Shown here: piece by piece, positions 40,482-47,368 of the stretch | Layout: every line of letters begins with the position of its first letter | How positions within the stretch are numbered: position 1 is the stretch's first letter | The notes under the pieces: generated by a model | What the model was told of the DNA's origin: nothing | Databases searched by the model: none | Seen by the model: only the letters and a program-made list of their open reading frames with translations | Assembly (NCBI GenBank): GCA_016783555.1 | Contig: JADHWH010000005.1 | Location: forward strand, 1-48,537 | From: Candidatus Omnitrophota bacterium | GTDB taxonomy: Bacteria > Omnitrophota > Gorgyraeia > JABMRJ01 | Length of the DNA: 48,537 bases | Direction: 5' to 3' | Position numbers and translations under genes: made by a program

Positions 40482-42022
40482 TTTACAAATTTCCCCAGTT
40501 CCCTTACCCTTAAAAGAGATAAAATTGCAAAGTAGATAACGACACCCACCGCTATAGATATAACCATGAACGACACGTTAAAGGGGAGTCCTTTTGTCAA
40601 TAAGATGCTGTCAAATCTCCTCGAACCTAAGTATAATATTAATCCCATGAGAGCGGAGGCCGCAATAACTTTTATCAGAAATAACGCCAATTTTTCCTCA
40701 TAAAAACGGCCTATCTTTCTTTTTAATAAATAAAAAAGCGCCAGGAAATTGAATATCCCGGCAATAGATGTTGCCAGCGCAAGTCCTCCTGTCTTAAGCG
40801 GCCACATTAAAATAAGATTTAATACGACATTCATGGCCAAGGCAAGGCTTGCCGTCTTTACAGGCGTCAGGGTATCCTGCATGGAGTAGAATGAAAAGAC
40901 CAGCATCTTAATGCCGGCATACGAAAATAGTCCTACGGAGTAAAATATAAGCGCCTGAGACGTAATCATAGTGGAATAGGCGGTAAACTCTCCCCTCTGG
41001 AACAATATCCTTACGATATGGCTCCCCAAAACAATAAACCCTGCTGTCGCGGGGATCATTATAAGAAAGAGCGCTTTTAAAGAAAAATTCAGCGTCTTTT
41101 TGAAGCTATTTATATCATTTTTGGCAAAATGTCCTGAGAGGGTAGGCAGTATCGCCGTGGCAAGCGAAATACCGAAGACTGCTGTAGGAAGCTGTATCAA
41201 TCTGTTGGAATACCACAAGGCGGCAATACCCCCCGCCCCTACGATCCAGTGCAGGGACGCAAGGATCGTGTCTATTAATATATTCAATTGATAGACAGTA
41301 GCGCCTATCGCCCGCGGGATCAACAGCCTGCCGATCTTTTTTGCCGTAACATGTGACAGCCTTCCTCCGATCTTAAGCCTCATGCCTTTTTTATACAAAA
41401 CGGGCATCTGTATAAATAACTGAAAAAACCCCCCTATAAGAATTGCCCAGGCAAGCGTTGTAACGCTTACATCGTGACGGAAGATAAGGATTGCAGCGAT
41501 TATAGAAAGGTTTAAGAGTGCGGGGGCTAAGGCGGGCGTCCAGAAGTGCTTCAGGGAGTTCAATACCCCCATGGCGTACGCCGCAAGGCCGATAAGCAGT
41601 ATATACGGAAATAGTATCCTCGTAAGATTTACGGTAAGCGCAAACTGCCCGGTATCGGTCAAGAAACCCGGCGCTATTATGCGGACTATTATCGGAGACA
41701 CCAGAACACCGATTATTACTACGACTAAAAGTAAACCCAGCATTTTATTAAAGAGCACATTTGCCAAATGCCAATATTCATCTCTTTTTCTGGTAACTAG
41801 ATACTCGCTCAATACGGGGACGAATGCAGAGTTTGCCGCGCCTTCTGCGACCATATGGCGCAGGAGGTTTGGTATTCTAAATGCCACAAAGAATGCCTGT
41901 ATGGCGCCGCCTGTACCGAAAAAGTACGCCATCAGTATATCTCTTATAAATCCGAGCACGCGGCTTGCCGCTGTAGCAAGGCTTATTATGCCTGTTGACT
42001 TTATTAACGATCTTGTTGACAT
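40460..42022 (-). CDS. murJ: lipid II flippase MurJ (MviN family)
   Basis: A 520-residue protein with about fourteen membrane spans. The N-terminus TGIISLATAASRVLGFIRDI and the VAEGAANSAFVPVLSEYL block (substrate cavity) are hallmarks of MurJ, as are GVLNSLKHFWTPALAPALLN and GISLATAILPTLS near the middle. It exports lipid II for peptidoglycan synthesis. It is the first gene of the minus-strand run down to 25946 and overlaps uvrC by 22 bases. ATG 42022 has an AAGGATG ribosome site; the divergent rpsT promoter overlaps its start codon. Confidence 0.95.
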   Translation of the reverse strand: MSTRSLIKSTGIISLATAASRVLGFIRDILMAYFFGTGGAIQAFFVAFRIPNLLRHMVAEGAANSAFVPVLSEYLVTRKRDEYWHLANVLFNKMLGLLLVVVIIGVLVSPIIVRIIAPGFLTDTGQFALTVNLTRILFPYILLIGLAAYAMGVLNSLKHFWTPALAPALLNLSIIAAILIFRHDVSVTTLAWAILIGGFFQLFIQMPVLYKKGMRLKIGGRLSHVTAKKIGRLLIPRAIGATVYQLNILIDTILASLHWIVGAGGIAALWYSNRLIQLPTAVFGISLATAILPTLSGHFAKNDINSFKKTLNFSLKALFLIMIPATAGFIVLGSHIVRILFQRGEFTAYSTMITSQALIFYSVGLFSYAGIKMLVFSFYSMQDTLTPVKTASLALAMNVVLNLILMWPLKTGGLALATSIAGIFNFLALFYLLKRKIGRFYEEKLALFLIKVIAASALMGLILYLGSRRFDSILLTKGLPFNVSFMVISIAVGVVIYFAILSLLRVRELGKFVKWVLRIQ

Positions 42023-42044
42023 AAACTCATCCTTGTGTTACAAT
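42016..42044 (+). promoter_or_regulatory. strong sigma70-type promoter of rpsT
   Basis: TTGACA (42016-42021) and TACAAT (42039-42044) with 17-bp spacing. Transcription would start near 42051, 14 bases before ATG 42065. The -35 lies across the start codon of the divergent murJ gene. Confidence 0.85.
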
Positions 42045-42064
42045 CTCCCCCTAAAGGAGATAAA

Positions 42065-42334
42065 ATGCCCATCAAAAAAGCCGCATTAAAGAGGGTGCGG
42101 GCCGACAAAAAAAGACACGAAAGAAACTCGCGCATAATAAACGATTTAAGGACAAGAGTCAAGGCGCTAAGACGACTGATCTCCGAAAAAAAGACAGATG
42201 AAGCGCGCCGCGTCCTTGCCATTGTCATTCCTAAGATTGATAAGGCCGTTCGAAAAAAAGTACTGCACAAAAATAAGGCCTCAAGGACTGTATCCCGCCT
42301 CATGAAGGCCGTCAATAAATCAGCCGCTGCATAA
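42065..42334 (+). CDS. rpsT: 30S ribosomal protein S20
   Basis: An 89-residue, very basic protein with the S20 pattern: MPIKKAALKRVRADKKRHER near the N-terminus, NSRIINDLRTRVKALRRLI, AVRKKVLHKNKASRTVSRLM at the end. AAAGGAG lies five bases before ATG 42065. The gene has its own strong promoter and a very short leader. Its last 15 bases overlap, tail to tail, with the end of holA on the other strand, an arrangement that is often conserved between these two genes. Confidence 0.97.
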   Translation: MPIKKAALKRVRADKKRHERNSRIINDLRTRVKALRRLISEKKTDEARRVLAIVIPKIDKAVRKKVLHKNKASRTVSRLMKAVNKSAAA

Positions 42335-43324
42335 CCTTATTATAAGCTCTTCAAAGACAAACTCAGGGTTTTTATATCCAGATTTTATCTTCCGGTCCGC
42401 CTCAACCAGCAGTTCAAAGTCTCTCTTAAGCTCGTCTATGGTAAAACGTCTTACCTGACTTAAAAATTTGTTCAATGAAAAATCCCTTACTTTAAGTTCG
42501 GCCGCTATATAGCTGTTCTTTTTCCCCTGGACCAGGAGGGCCTTCGCCTTCCATATCCTTCGAAGCTGCCATCCTGTAAGCCCTAACAACTCAGGAATCC
42601 CCCTTCTTGTGCCCGACAATATATCGCGTGAAAGCACAATAGCAGCGTCTCTATTTTTAAAGCTTATGGCATCTACGAGATCAAATACTCCCCTGATAGC
42701 GCTTTTACCTATGAGTCTCACCACATCGTCTTTGGTTATGGTTGACGCTGCGCCTTTATAAACGGCCAGTTTCTCCACTTCCCCCGATAGCATGGTAAGG
42801 TTATCATGCCCTTTTAATTCCAGGAGGGCCTCGAGCGCCTCTTCTGTAATAGACTTCTTGTATTTAAAAAGACTCTTCTGTATCCACATCTTAAGCTCTC
42901 TCTCGCCAAGTTTTTTAAATGTAGTTGTCTTCGCGCAATCAGATATGCTCTTTAAGAATTTATCGCTAAAGAGGTTCTGGCCGCTTCGCATGATAACGTA
43001 TATATTCTTGGCGGGATATTTTAGACACTCCAGGAAGGGTCCTTTTTTAGAATCGGGCAGGCATTCAACATTTTCTATTATAACAATCTTCTTTTCAGAT
43101 AAGAGAGATAATGTCTTGAGTGCGGCAAAAATGTTCCTATGGTCTTCTTTTGCGTTACATATATCGTGATTAAACGCCTTGGGCTCATCTCCAAGGAGTT
43201 TCGATATTACAGCCCTCTGGGCCTCGTCTTTTAGAAATTTCTCTTCTCCGCAGAAAAGCCAGCTTGCCTCCTTCACCCCGTTAAACCTCTCTCCATGTTT
43301 CTGAATAGGTTTAACGGGGTTCAC
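42320..43324 (-). CDS. holA: DNA polymerase III subunit delta
   Basis: A 334-residue clamp-loader subunit. The N-terminal domain has SWLFCGEEKFLKDEAQRAVI, KKIVIIENVECLPDSKKGPF and YVIMRSGQNLFSDK (degenerate AAA+ fold without a P-loop), and the C-terminal collar domain has ITEEALEALLELKGHDNLTM, ASTITKDDVVRLIG and GVFDLVDAISFKN. It opens the sliding clamp during replication. It starts at GTG 43324, three bases after lptE; the first 16 codons lie in a palindromic element related to the one in batE. GTG 43275 right after the palindrome, reading VKEASWLFCGEE, is the more typical N-terminus. Confidence 0.92.
   Translation of the reverse strand: MNPVKPIQKHGERFNGVKEASWLFCGEEKFLKDEAQRAVISKLLGDEPKAFNHDICNAKEDHRNIFAALKTLSLLSEKKIVIIENVECLPDSKKGPFLECLKYPAKNIYVIMRSGQNLFSDKFLKSISDCAKTTTFKKLGERELKMWIQKSLFKYKKSITEEALEALLELKGHDNLTMLSGEVEKLAVYKGAASTITKDDVVRLIGKSAIRGVFDLVDAISFKNRDAAIVLSRDILSGTRRGIPELLGLTGWQLRRIWKAKALLVQGKKNSYIAAELKVRDFSLNKFLSQVRRFTIDELKRDFELLVEADRKIKSGYKNPEFVFEELIIRLCSG
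43275..43320 (-). repeat. palindromic element forming the 5' end of holA
   Basis: ACCCCGTTAAACCT (43275-43288) and AGGTTTAACGGGGT (43307-43320) are perfect 14-bp inverted repeats around an 18-nt loop. Read as holA it encodes N-P-V-K-P through F-N-G-V, matching the element in batE at the DNA and protein levels. Confidence 0.85.
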
Positions 43325-43327
43325 CTC

Positions 43328-43867
43328 TTACCATCCTTCTACAACCTTTTCAACAACCTTTTCTGCCAGGTCCTTAATGGCGCCCGCGCGGGCCTCATCT
43401 TCGCTGGAAGCGAAGCCGCCCGTTAAGCGGAATGTGTCATAGCCGATAAACTCATCCTCTTTCCACATTATCCTATCCTTAACGATGTCCCTAAGCACCA
43501 TGGAGACGGTGACTATTATCCTATATTCCTCAACATTGTCAAACTTGTCATAACGCAGCGGTTGTTTATAATAATCCAGAAGCTCCCCGGTTAATACTAA
43601 ATTTGCCTGGTAATCATCGACGATCTGCAGATGGCCGTCTTGTATAAATAGGTCTATAATCTTACTCGTAACCTCATTCTCGAGGCCGGCCCTGTATATT
43701 CTGTATCCTTCCTTGTCTGAGGGTTCAGTGGAAACATCTATCTTATTCTTGAAGTCTTCAACATAAATGGTCTTAAGATGAGACGGCAGAAGCGAGCCTG
43801 TTGTGTAACCGCATCCTGCGATAAAGAGGACCGACAAAAGAACGGTCAAATTGGCATATCTCTTCAT
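43328..43867 (-). CDS. lptE: LPS-assembly lipoprotein LptE
   Basis: A 179-residue lipoprotein: signal peptide with lipobox FIAGC (Cys 19), directly followed by GYTTGSLLPSHLKTIYVEDF, the LptE/LPS-assembly signature. Further blocks are GLENEVTSKIIDLFIQDGHL, ANLVLTGELLDYYKQPLRYD and EYRIIVTVSMVLRDI. LptE plugs the LptD barrel and helps insert lipopolysaccharide in the outer membrane, so the cell should make an LPS-like lipid. The gene lies nine bases after the bamD-like gene and three before holA; the lptE-holA order is common in Gram-negative bacteria. Confidence 0.9.
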   Translation of the reverse strand: MKRYANLTVLLSVLFIAGCGYTTGSLLPSHLKTIYVEDFKNKIDVSTEPSDKEGYRIYRAGLENEVTSKIIDLFIQDGHLQIVDDYQANLVLTGELLDYYKQPLRYDKFDNVEEYRIIVTVSMVLRDIVKDRIMWKEDEFIGYDTFRLTGGFASSEDEARAGAIKDLAEKVVEKVVEGW

Positions 43868-43876
43868 ATACTTATG

Positions 43877-44845
43877 TCACCTAGTGGCCTTATTGGTACT
43901 TTTTTCTATCTCTACAATCCTGACAAGGGCTTCTTTAGCCAATGTCGTTTCGGGGTACTCCTTGACTATCTCCTTATAATATATCGCCGCTGACTGGATG
44001 CGCCCTATCTTTTCATAAAAACGGGCGGTCTCATAGACGCTCTGGGCCCTCTTCTCTTTTAGTTCCTTAAGGGATTTTTTTGCCCTTTCCAAAAACGGCT
44101 TGTCTTCTGTTTCTGACATGAGGGCCTTAAACTTATCTATCGCCGAATCTGTGGACTCCTGATTATAAGAAGCGTCTAAAGACGCTATATAGCCGCATTG
44201 CGCAATCTGGTAATCGGCCTCTATCGCCAATTCGTCATTAGGATATTCATCTCTTAACTTTTGGAAGGCTACGGTCGCCTCTGCGAAGCGGTTGTCCTTT
44301 TTATACGCCTCGCCGATCTTAAACTGGGCCTTCGGGGCATATTCACCGTAAGGGGAGTTTTTGACAACCTGTTCGAATATCTCTATGGCCTTATCTATGG
44401 CCGGAAGAAGCGCTATGCCCAATATCTTCGATTTATGGCCTCCGTAGAAGAGGACACCTATGTCGTATTGCCTCTTTATAATCTCATCCCTGTTTTTTGC
44501 ATACGGATATGCCTCTATCACCTTCTGATAGGCCAAATACGCATGGTAATACTCTTCCATATCTTCATATGCCCTGCCGACATAATACTGGGCATCGGGC
44601 GCGTACTTAGAGTTCGAAAATAACTTCACCAGCTTGTCGAACTCGCTTATGGCCTTTTTATAATCTTTATTTTTATAGGACTCCATCGCCCATTTAAACT
44701 GCTCTTCTGCGGTATCCTTCACGGCGTGCTTAGGGTTAGACCAACCGCCTGTCTCTGGCGTCCATATCCAGGCGCCATAACAAAAAGAGGGGAGGCTTAA
44801 GATCATAAGTACCGCAAGGGGAATGGTCTTACATAGGGCTTTCAT
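43877..44845 (-). CDS. bamD: BamD/YfiO-like TPR outer-membrane assembly protein
   Basis: A 322-residue protein with a signal peptide (TIPLAVLMILSLPSFCYG) and tetratricopeptide-type repeats throughout: AEEQFKWAMESYKNKDYKKA, APDAQYYVGRAYEDMEEYYH, YAPKAQFKIGEAYKKDNRFA, LAIEADYQIAQCGYIASLD, VYETARFYEKIGRIQSAAI. The spacing fits BamD, the TPR partner of BamA. A lipobox is not clear; the Cys in PSFCYG is not in a standard setting. A conserved-looking WIWTPETGGWSNPK follows the signal peptide. It starts only about three bases after the predicted transcription start, without a ribosome site, so it may be translated from a nearly leaderless mRNA. Confidence 0.82.
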   Translation of the reverse strand: MKALCKTIPLAVLMILSLPSFCYGAWIWTPETGGWSNPKHAVKDTAEEQFKWAMESYKNKDYKKAISEFDKLVKLFSNSKYAPDAQYYVGRAYEDMEEYYHAYLAYQKVIEAYPYAKNRDEIIKRQYDIGVLFYGGHKSKILGIALLPAIDKAIEIFEQVVKNSPYGEYAPKAQFKIGEAYKKDNRFAEATVAFQKLRDEYPNDELAIEADYQIAQCGYIASLDASYNQESTDSAIDKFKALMSETEDKPFLERAKKSLKELKEKRAQSVYETARFYEKIGRIQSAAIYYKEIVKEYPETTLAKEALVRIVEIEKSTNKATR

Positions 44846-44854
44846 AGCGTAAAT

Positions 44855-44883
44855 ATTCTATAGCATTAGGGAATGATTGTCAA
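44855..44883 (-). promoter_or_regulatory. strong sigma70-type promoter of bamD-lptE-holA
   Basis: On the minus strand, TTGACA (44878-44883) and TAGAAT (44855-44860) with 17-bp spacing. Predicted start of transcription near 44848. Confidence 0.8.
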
Positions 44884-44900
44884 TACAAAATAGGGGCGGG

Positions 44901-45263
44901 TTAACCTTCGCTTGGCTCTTTAAGCTTCTCTAAGTAACTTTTAAGCTCCTTCTTATCTTCGGCAGACATATTCAAGAACTGGTTGCCAATCTCATACTGG
45001 TCACCCATGGACAACTTTTTTATCCATGCTACCTTGGATATGATCTTTATCGGATGTGAGGGGGCCGGGAGGGATAGCGTCATTACGAGCCTATTGGCTA
45101 GTGAAAGAAATTCATTACCAACGAAGCGGATTCCGCCTTCGCCGATATCTCTCACAAGAGCCCCTACAAAAGGGCTTGCGAGAGACTTAATATTCTTATA
45201 CTGAACCGGCAGCCGGTGAGTGTATCTTGGATGCTTTCTGCGTTCGTTTAATATCTCTATCAT
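44901..45263 (-). CDS. PilZ domain protein
   Basis: About 120 residues forming a single PilZ domain. The arginine-rich c-di-GMP motif is RRKHPRYTHR near the N-terminus, and the second motif reads VRDIGEGGIRFVG, where the usual D-x-S-x-x-G has glycine in place of serine. VAWIKKLSMGDQYEIGNQFL supplies the last strands. PilZ proteins bind cyclic di-GMP and regulate motility, pili or exopolysaccharide. ATG 45263 is preferred to ATG 45272 because the AAGGGG ribosome site directly abuts the latter but is nine bases before the former. A single-gene unit with its own promoter. Confidence 0.87.
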   Translation of the reverse strand: MIEILNERRKHPRYTHRLPVQYKNIKSLASPFVGALVRDIGEGGIRFVGNEFLSLANRLVMTLSLPAPSHPIKIISKVAWIKKLSMGDQYEIGNQFLNMSAEDKKELKSYLEKLKEPSEG

Positions 45264-45348
45264 GTTTGCCATCCCCTTTTAACTATTAGCATTAAGACAT
45301 ATATTACGATATCTAATACAGTATTATATCTATTAAGTAGATTATAAA

Positions 45349-45377
45349 AGCATACCATAATAATAACCGTTTGTCAA
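45349..45377 (-). promoter_or_regulatory. sigma70-type promoter of the PilZ gene
   Basis: On the minus strand, TTGACA (45372-45377) and TATGCT (45349-45354) with 17-bp spacing in a very A/T-rich region. The leader would be about 80 nt. Confidence 0.7.
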
Positions 45378-45512
45378 TAGTAAAATATAAAAAAGTTAGT
45401 TATTTATTATACCCCTCTTTACTAACAGTATTACCTTGTGATTTTCTATACGAGGTTCTTTAAAACTTATTAAAAAAACTATATCTCCAAATTATAAAAA
45501 GTTAGATATTTT

Positions 45513-46952
45513 CTACCGCAAATAGACGTATGCGCCCGGTATTTTGACCATTATGGATACCAGCTTAATTAATACCATTATTACCGCCTCGCATCCTGAT
45601 GCGAAGATATGCTGAAGCGGAGGGTATATAAAACCTGCTGCGACAAAGACAAGTCCTGAGCCTATCACTATCGAAAGATATGGAACAACGATCATATTAG
45701 CCAAAATAGCTATAAATGATATTATCCTAAAGTAATAAGCGATCAATGGAGAAAGGCCTAGCCATGCGGCTAATGAGCCGGAGAAGAGCGCAAATATATG
45801 ATGGACGTACGGTCTTCTAATATCTTTAGACGGAAATGTCAGCTTTTCAAATAGGGATTTTATCTTTGGCGAGAGATAAATTATAGATATAACGCTGACG
45901 AAAGAGAGCTGGAAACTTATGTTAAAGAGCTGACGTGGATTAAAAACCAAGACAAGGAGCGCAGCCAAAGAGAGCACATTATATATATTGGTCTGCCGCA
46001 TAATCACATAACCTAAGAAAAATGTCGTTACCATTATCGTAACCCTCACAACCGGCATCCTCCCTCCGGTTAAAACACAGTAAGCGGCCAAAATAACACA
46101 CGTAAAAATATAAGATAATCTCCTCGGCAGCCTAAGCATCTTAAAGACCATCAAGATAATAAAGCTTACAAGCCCGACATGCAGTCCGCTTATTGCGATA
46201 ATATGGACCGTTCCGGTCTGAACCAAAATCTTTCTTAACTCTTCGGGTATATTGCTCCTTTCTCCCAGAATGATAGCGCTCAATATACCGGCTGAGACCG
46301 GCTCCATATTGGCATATATCATCTCTTTTATGCGGCGTCTCACAGAGAAACAGAATCCTACAAAAGGATTGCCTCTTCTTCTTTCCAGCATCTTAACGAC
46401 CGAATCGCCGCTTACGCTAAGCACAGAATATATTCCCTTATTTTCCAAATGCGCCCTGTAACTTAAGTTCTTTGTGATCTTGAAATAAGGCACCCTGTAT
46501 ATCTTGCCCCAGAGCAATACCCTGTCGCCGTAAAGGAGATCTTTTTTGTCAAATACCTTCACGATGACCTTGCCGCATATCTCTATGGTTTCGTCATCCC
46601 TTATGAGTCTTCGGGCATCTAAGGTAAAACCCGTGCGTCCTTTCTTTACGACAGGGTCGCTGCTTATAATCCCCTCTATGTATAATGCCCTTCCTTTCTG
46701 GGATGTAAAATTAGATACATGGTTATAGGGCAGTATCATTGACTTCTTAAAGTACGCCCCGCCTAAAAATAGAATTGACGCGATTAAAAAAATGAGGAAT
46801 CTCTTTTTTTGGCTAAAAGATATAATACAAACCATCAGAGACAAGAGAGAGAATGCCCAGAAAATAAAAAATGGGATGCCATAGAAATGTCTCGCCGTGA
46901 ATATACCTGCGATAAACGCGAGCGCCGCTATACCTAAAGGAAACCTATTCAT
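45513..46952 (-). CDS. comEC: ComEC/Rec2 DNA-uptake channel, without C-terminal hydrolase domain
   Basis: A 479-residue membrane protein. The N-terminus has three spans (IAALAFIAGIFTARHFYG...) and a DUF4131 beta domain (ALYIEGIISSDPVVKKGRTG; VIVKVFDKKDLLYGDRVLL). The competence domain follows with GILSAIILGERSNIPEELRK, the signature VHIIAISGLHVGLVSF and more than seven spans. It ends at VKIPGAYVYLR, just where the metallo-beta-lactamase domain begins in full-length ComEC of 700-800 residues. The open frame stops cleanly with no remnant of that domain downstream, so this is a short form rather than a recent truncation. ComEC carries single-stranded DNA through the inner membrane. ATG 46952 overlaps the comEA-like stop. 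Confidence 0.9.
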   Translation of the reverse strand: MNRFPLGIAALAFIAGIFTARHFYGIPFFIFWAFSLLSLMVCIISFSQKKRFLIFLIASILFLGGAYFKKSMILPYNHVSNFTSQKGRALYIEGIISSDPVVKKGRTGFTLDARRLIRDDETIEICGKVIVKVFDKKDLLYGDRVLLWGKIYRVPYFKITKNLSYRAHLENKGIYSVLSVSGDSVVKMLERRRGNPFVGFCFSVRRRIKEMIYANMEPVSAGILSAIILGERSNIPEELRKILVQTGTVHIIAISGLHVGLVSFIILMVFKMLRLPRRLSYIFTCVILAAYCVLTGGRMPVVRVTIMVTTFFLGYVIMRQTNIYNVLSLAALLVLVFNPRQLFNISFQLSFVSVISIIYLSPKIKSLFEKLTFPSKDIRRPYVHHIFALFSGSLAAWLGLSPLIAYYFRIISFIAILANMIVVPYLSIVIGSGLVFVAAGFIYPPLQHIFASGCEAVIMVLIKLVSIMVKIPGAYVYLR

Positions 46953-47293
46953 TTAATAACTACGCGGTCTTTAATCCTATCGAATTTGCCCCTGCCTATG
47001 CCTTTTATCTTCATAAGATCCTCTTTGTAAAAGAAAGGGCCGCTATTCTTGCGGTAGTCCATTATCCGTATCGCGGTCATTCTGCCTATACCCTTCAATC
47101 TAACAAGTTCGTCGAAGCCGGCCTTGTTTATATTGATCCTACCGTCTTCACGGGTGGTTTCGGATAAGAGAGTCCTTTTAAGAGGATATCTGGGAATCTC
47201 TCTCTTCTTAAAAAAAACCGTTACAGAGCCGAGCAGGAAACAGCCTACAAAAAAGACCAATACCAGTCTCTCTTCTTTTGTAAAATTAAGCAC
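46949..47293 (-). CDS. ComEA-like helix-hairpin-helix DNA-binding protein
   Basis: A 114-residue protein with an N-terminal membrane anchor (LVLVFFVGCFLLGSVTVFF, 10-28) and two helix-hairpin-helix motifs, ININKAGFDELVRLKGIGRM near 53-72 and GPFFYKEDLMKIKGIGRGKF near 84-103. ComEA-type proteins bind double-stranded DNA outside the inner membrane and hand it to ComEC, the next gene. Start GTG 47293 coincides with the predicted transcription start, so the mRNA would be leaderless; TTG 47260 with an upstream AGAGAG is a less likely alternative because it cuts the anchor. Confidence 0.87.
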   Translation of the reverse strand: MLNFTKEERLVLVFFVGCFLLGSVTVFFKKREIPRYPLKRTLLSETTREDGRININKAGFDELVRLKGIGRMTAIRIMDYRKNSGPFFYKEDLMKIKGIGRGKFDRIKDRVVIK

Positions 47294-47299
47294 GCACCA

Positions 47300-47328
47300 A
47301 TTATAGAACCGGGAAATATCTAAGACAA
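47300..47328 (-). promoter_or_regulatory. sigma70-type promoter of comEA-comEC
   Basis: On the minus strand, TTGTCT (47323-47328) and a perfect TATAAT (47300-47305) with 17-bp spacing. The expected first transcribed base is 47293, the G of the GTG start codon. Confidence 0.75.
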
Positions 47329-47368
47329 GAATTTAAACCAGATTTTGACATTGCTAACGGAGGTGCAC

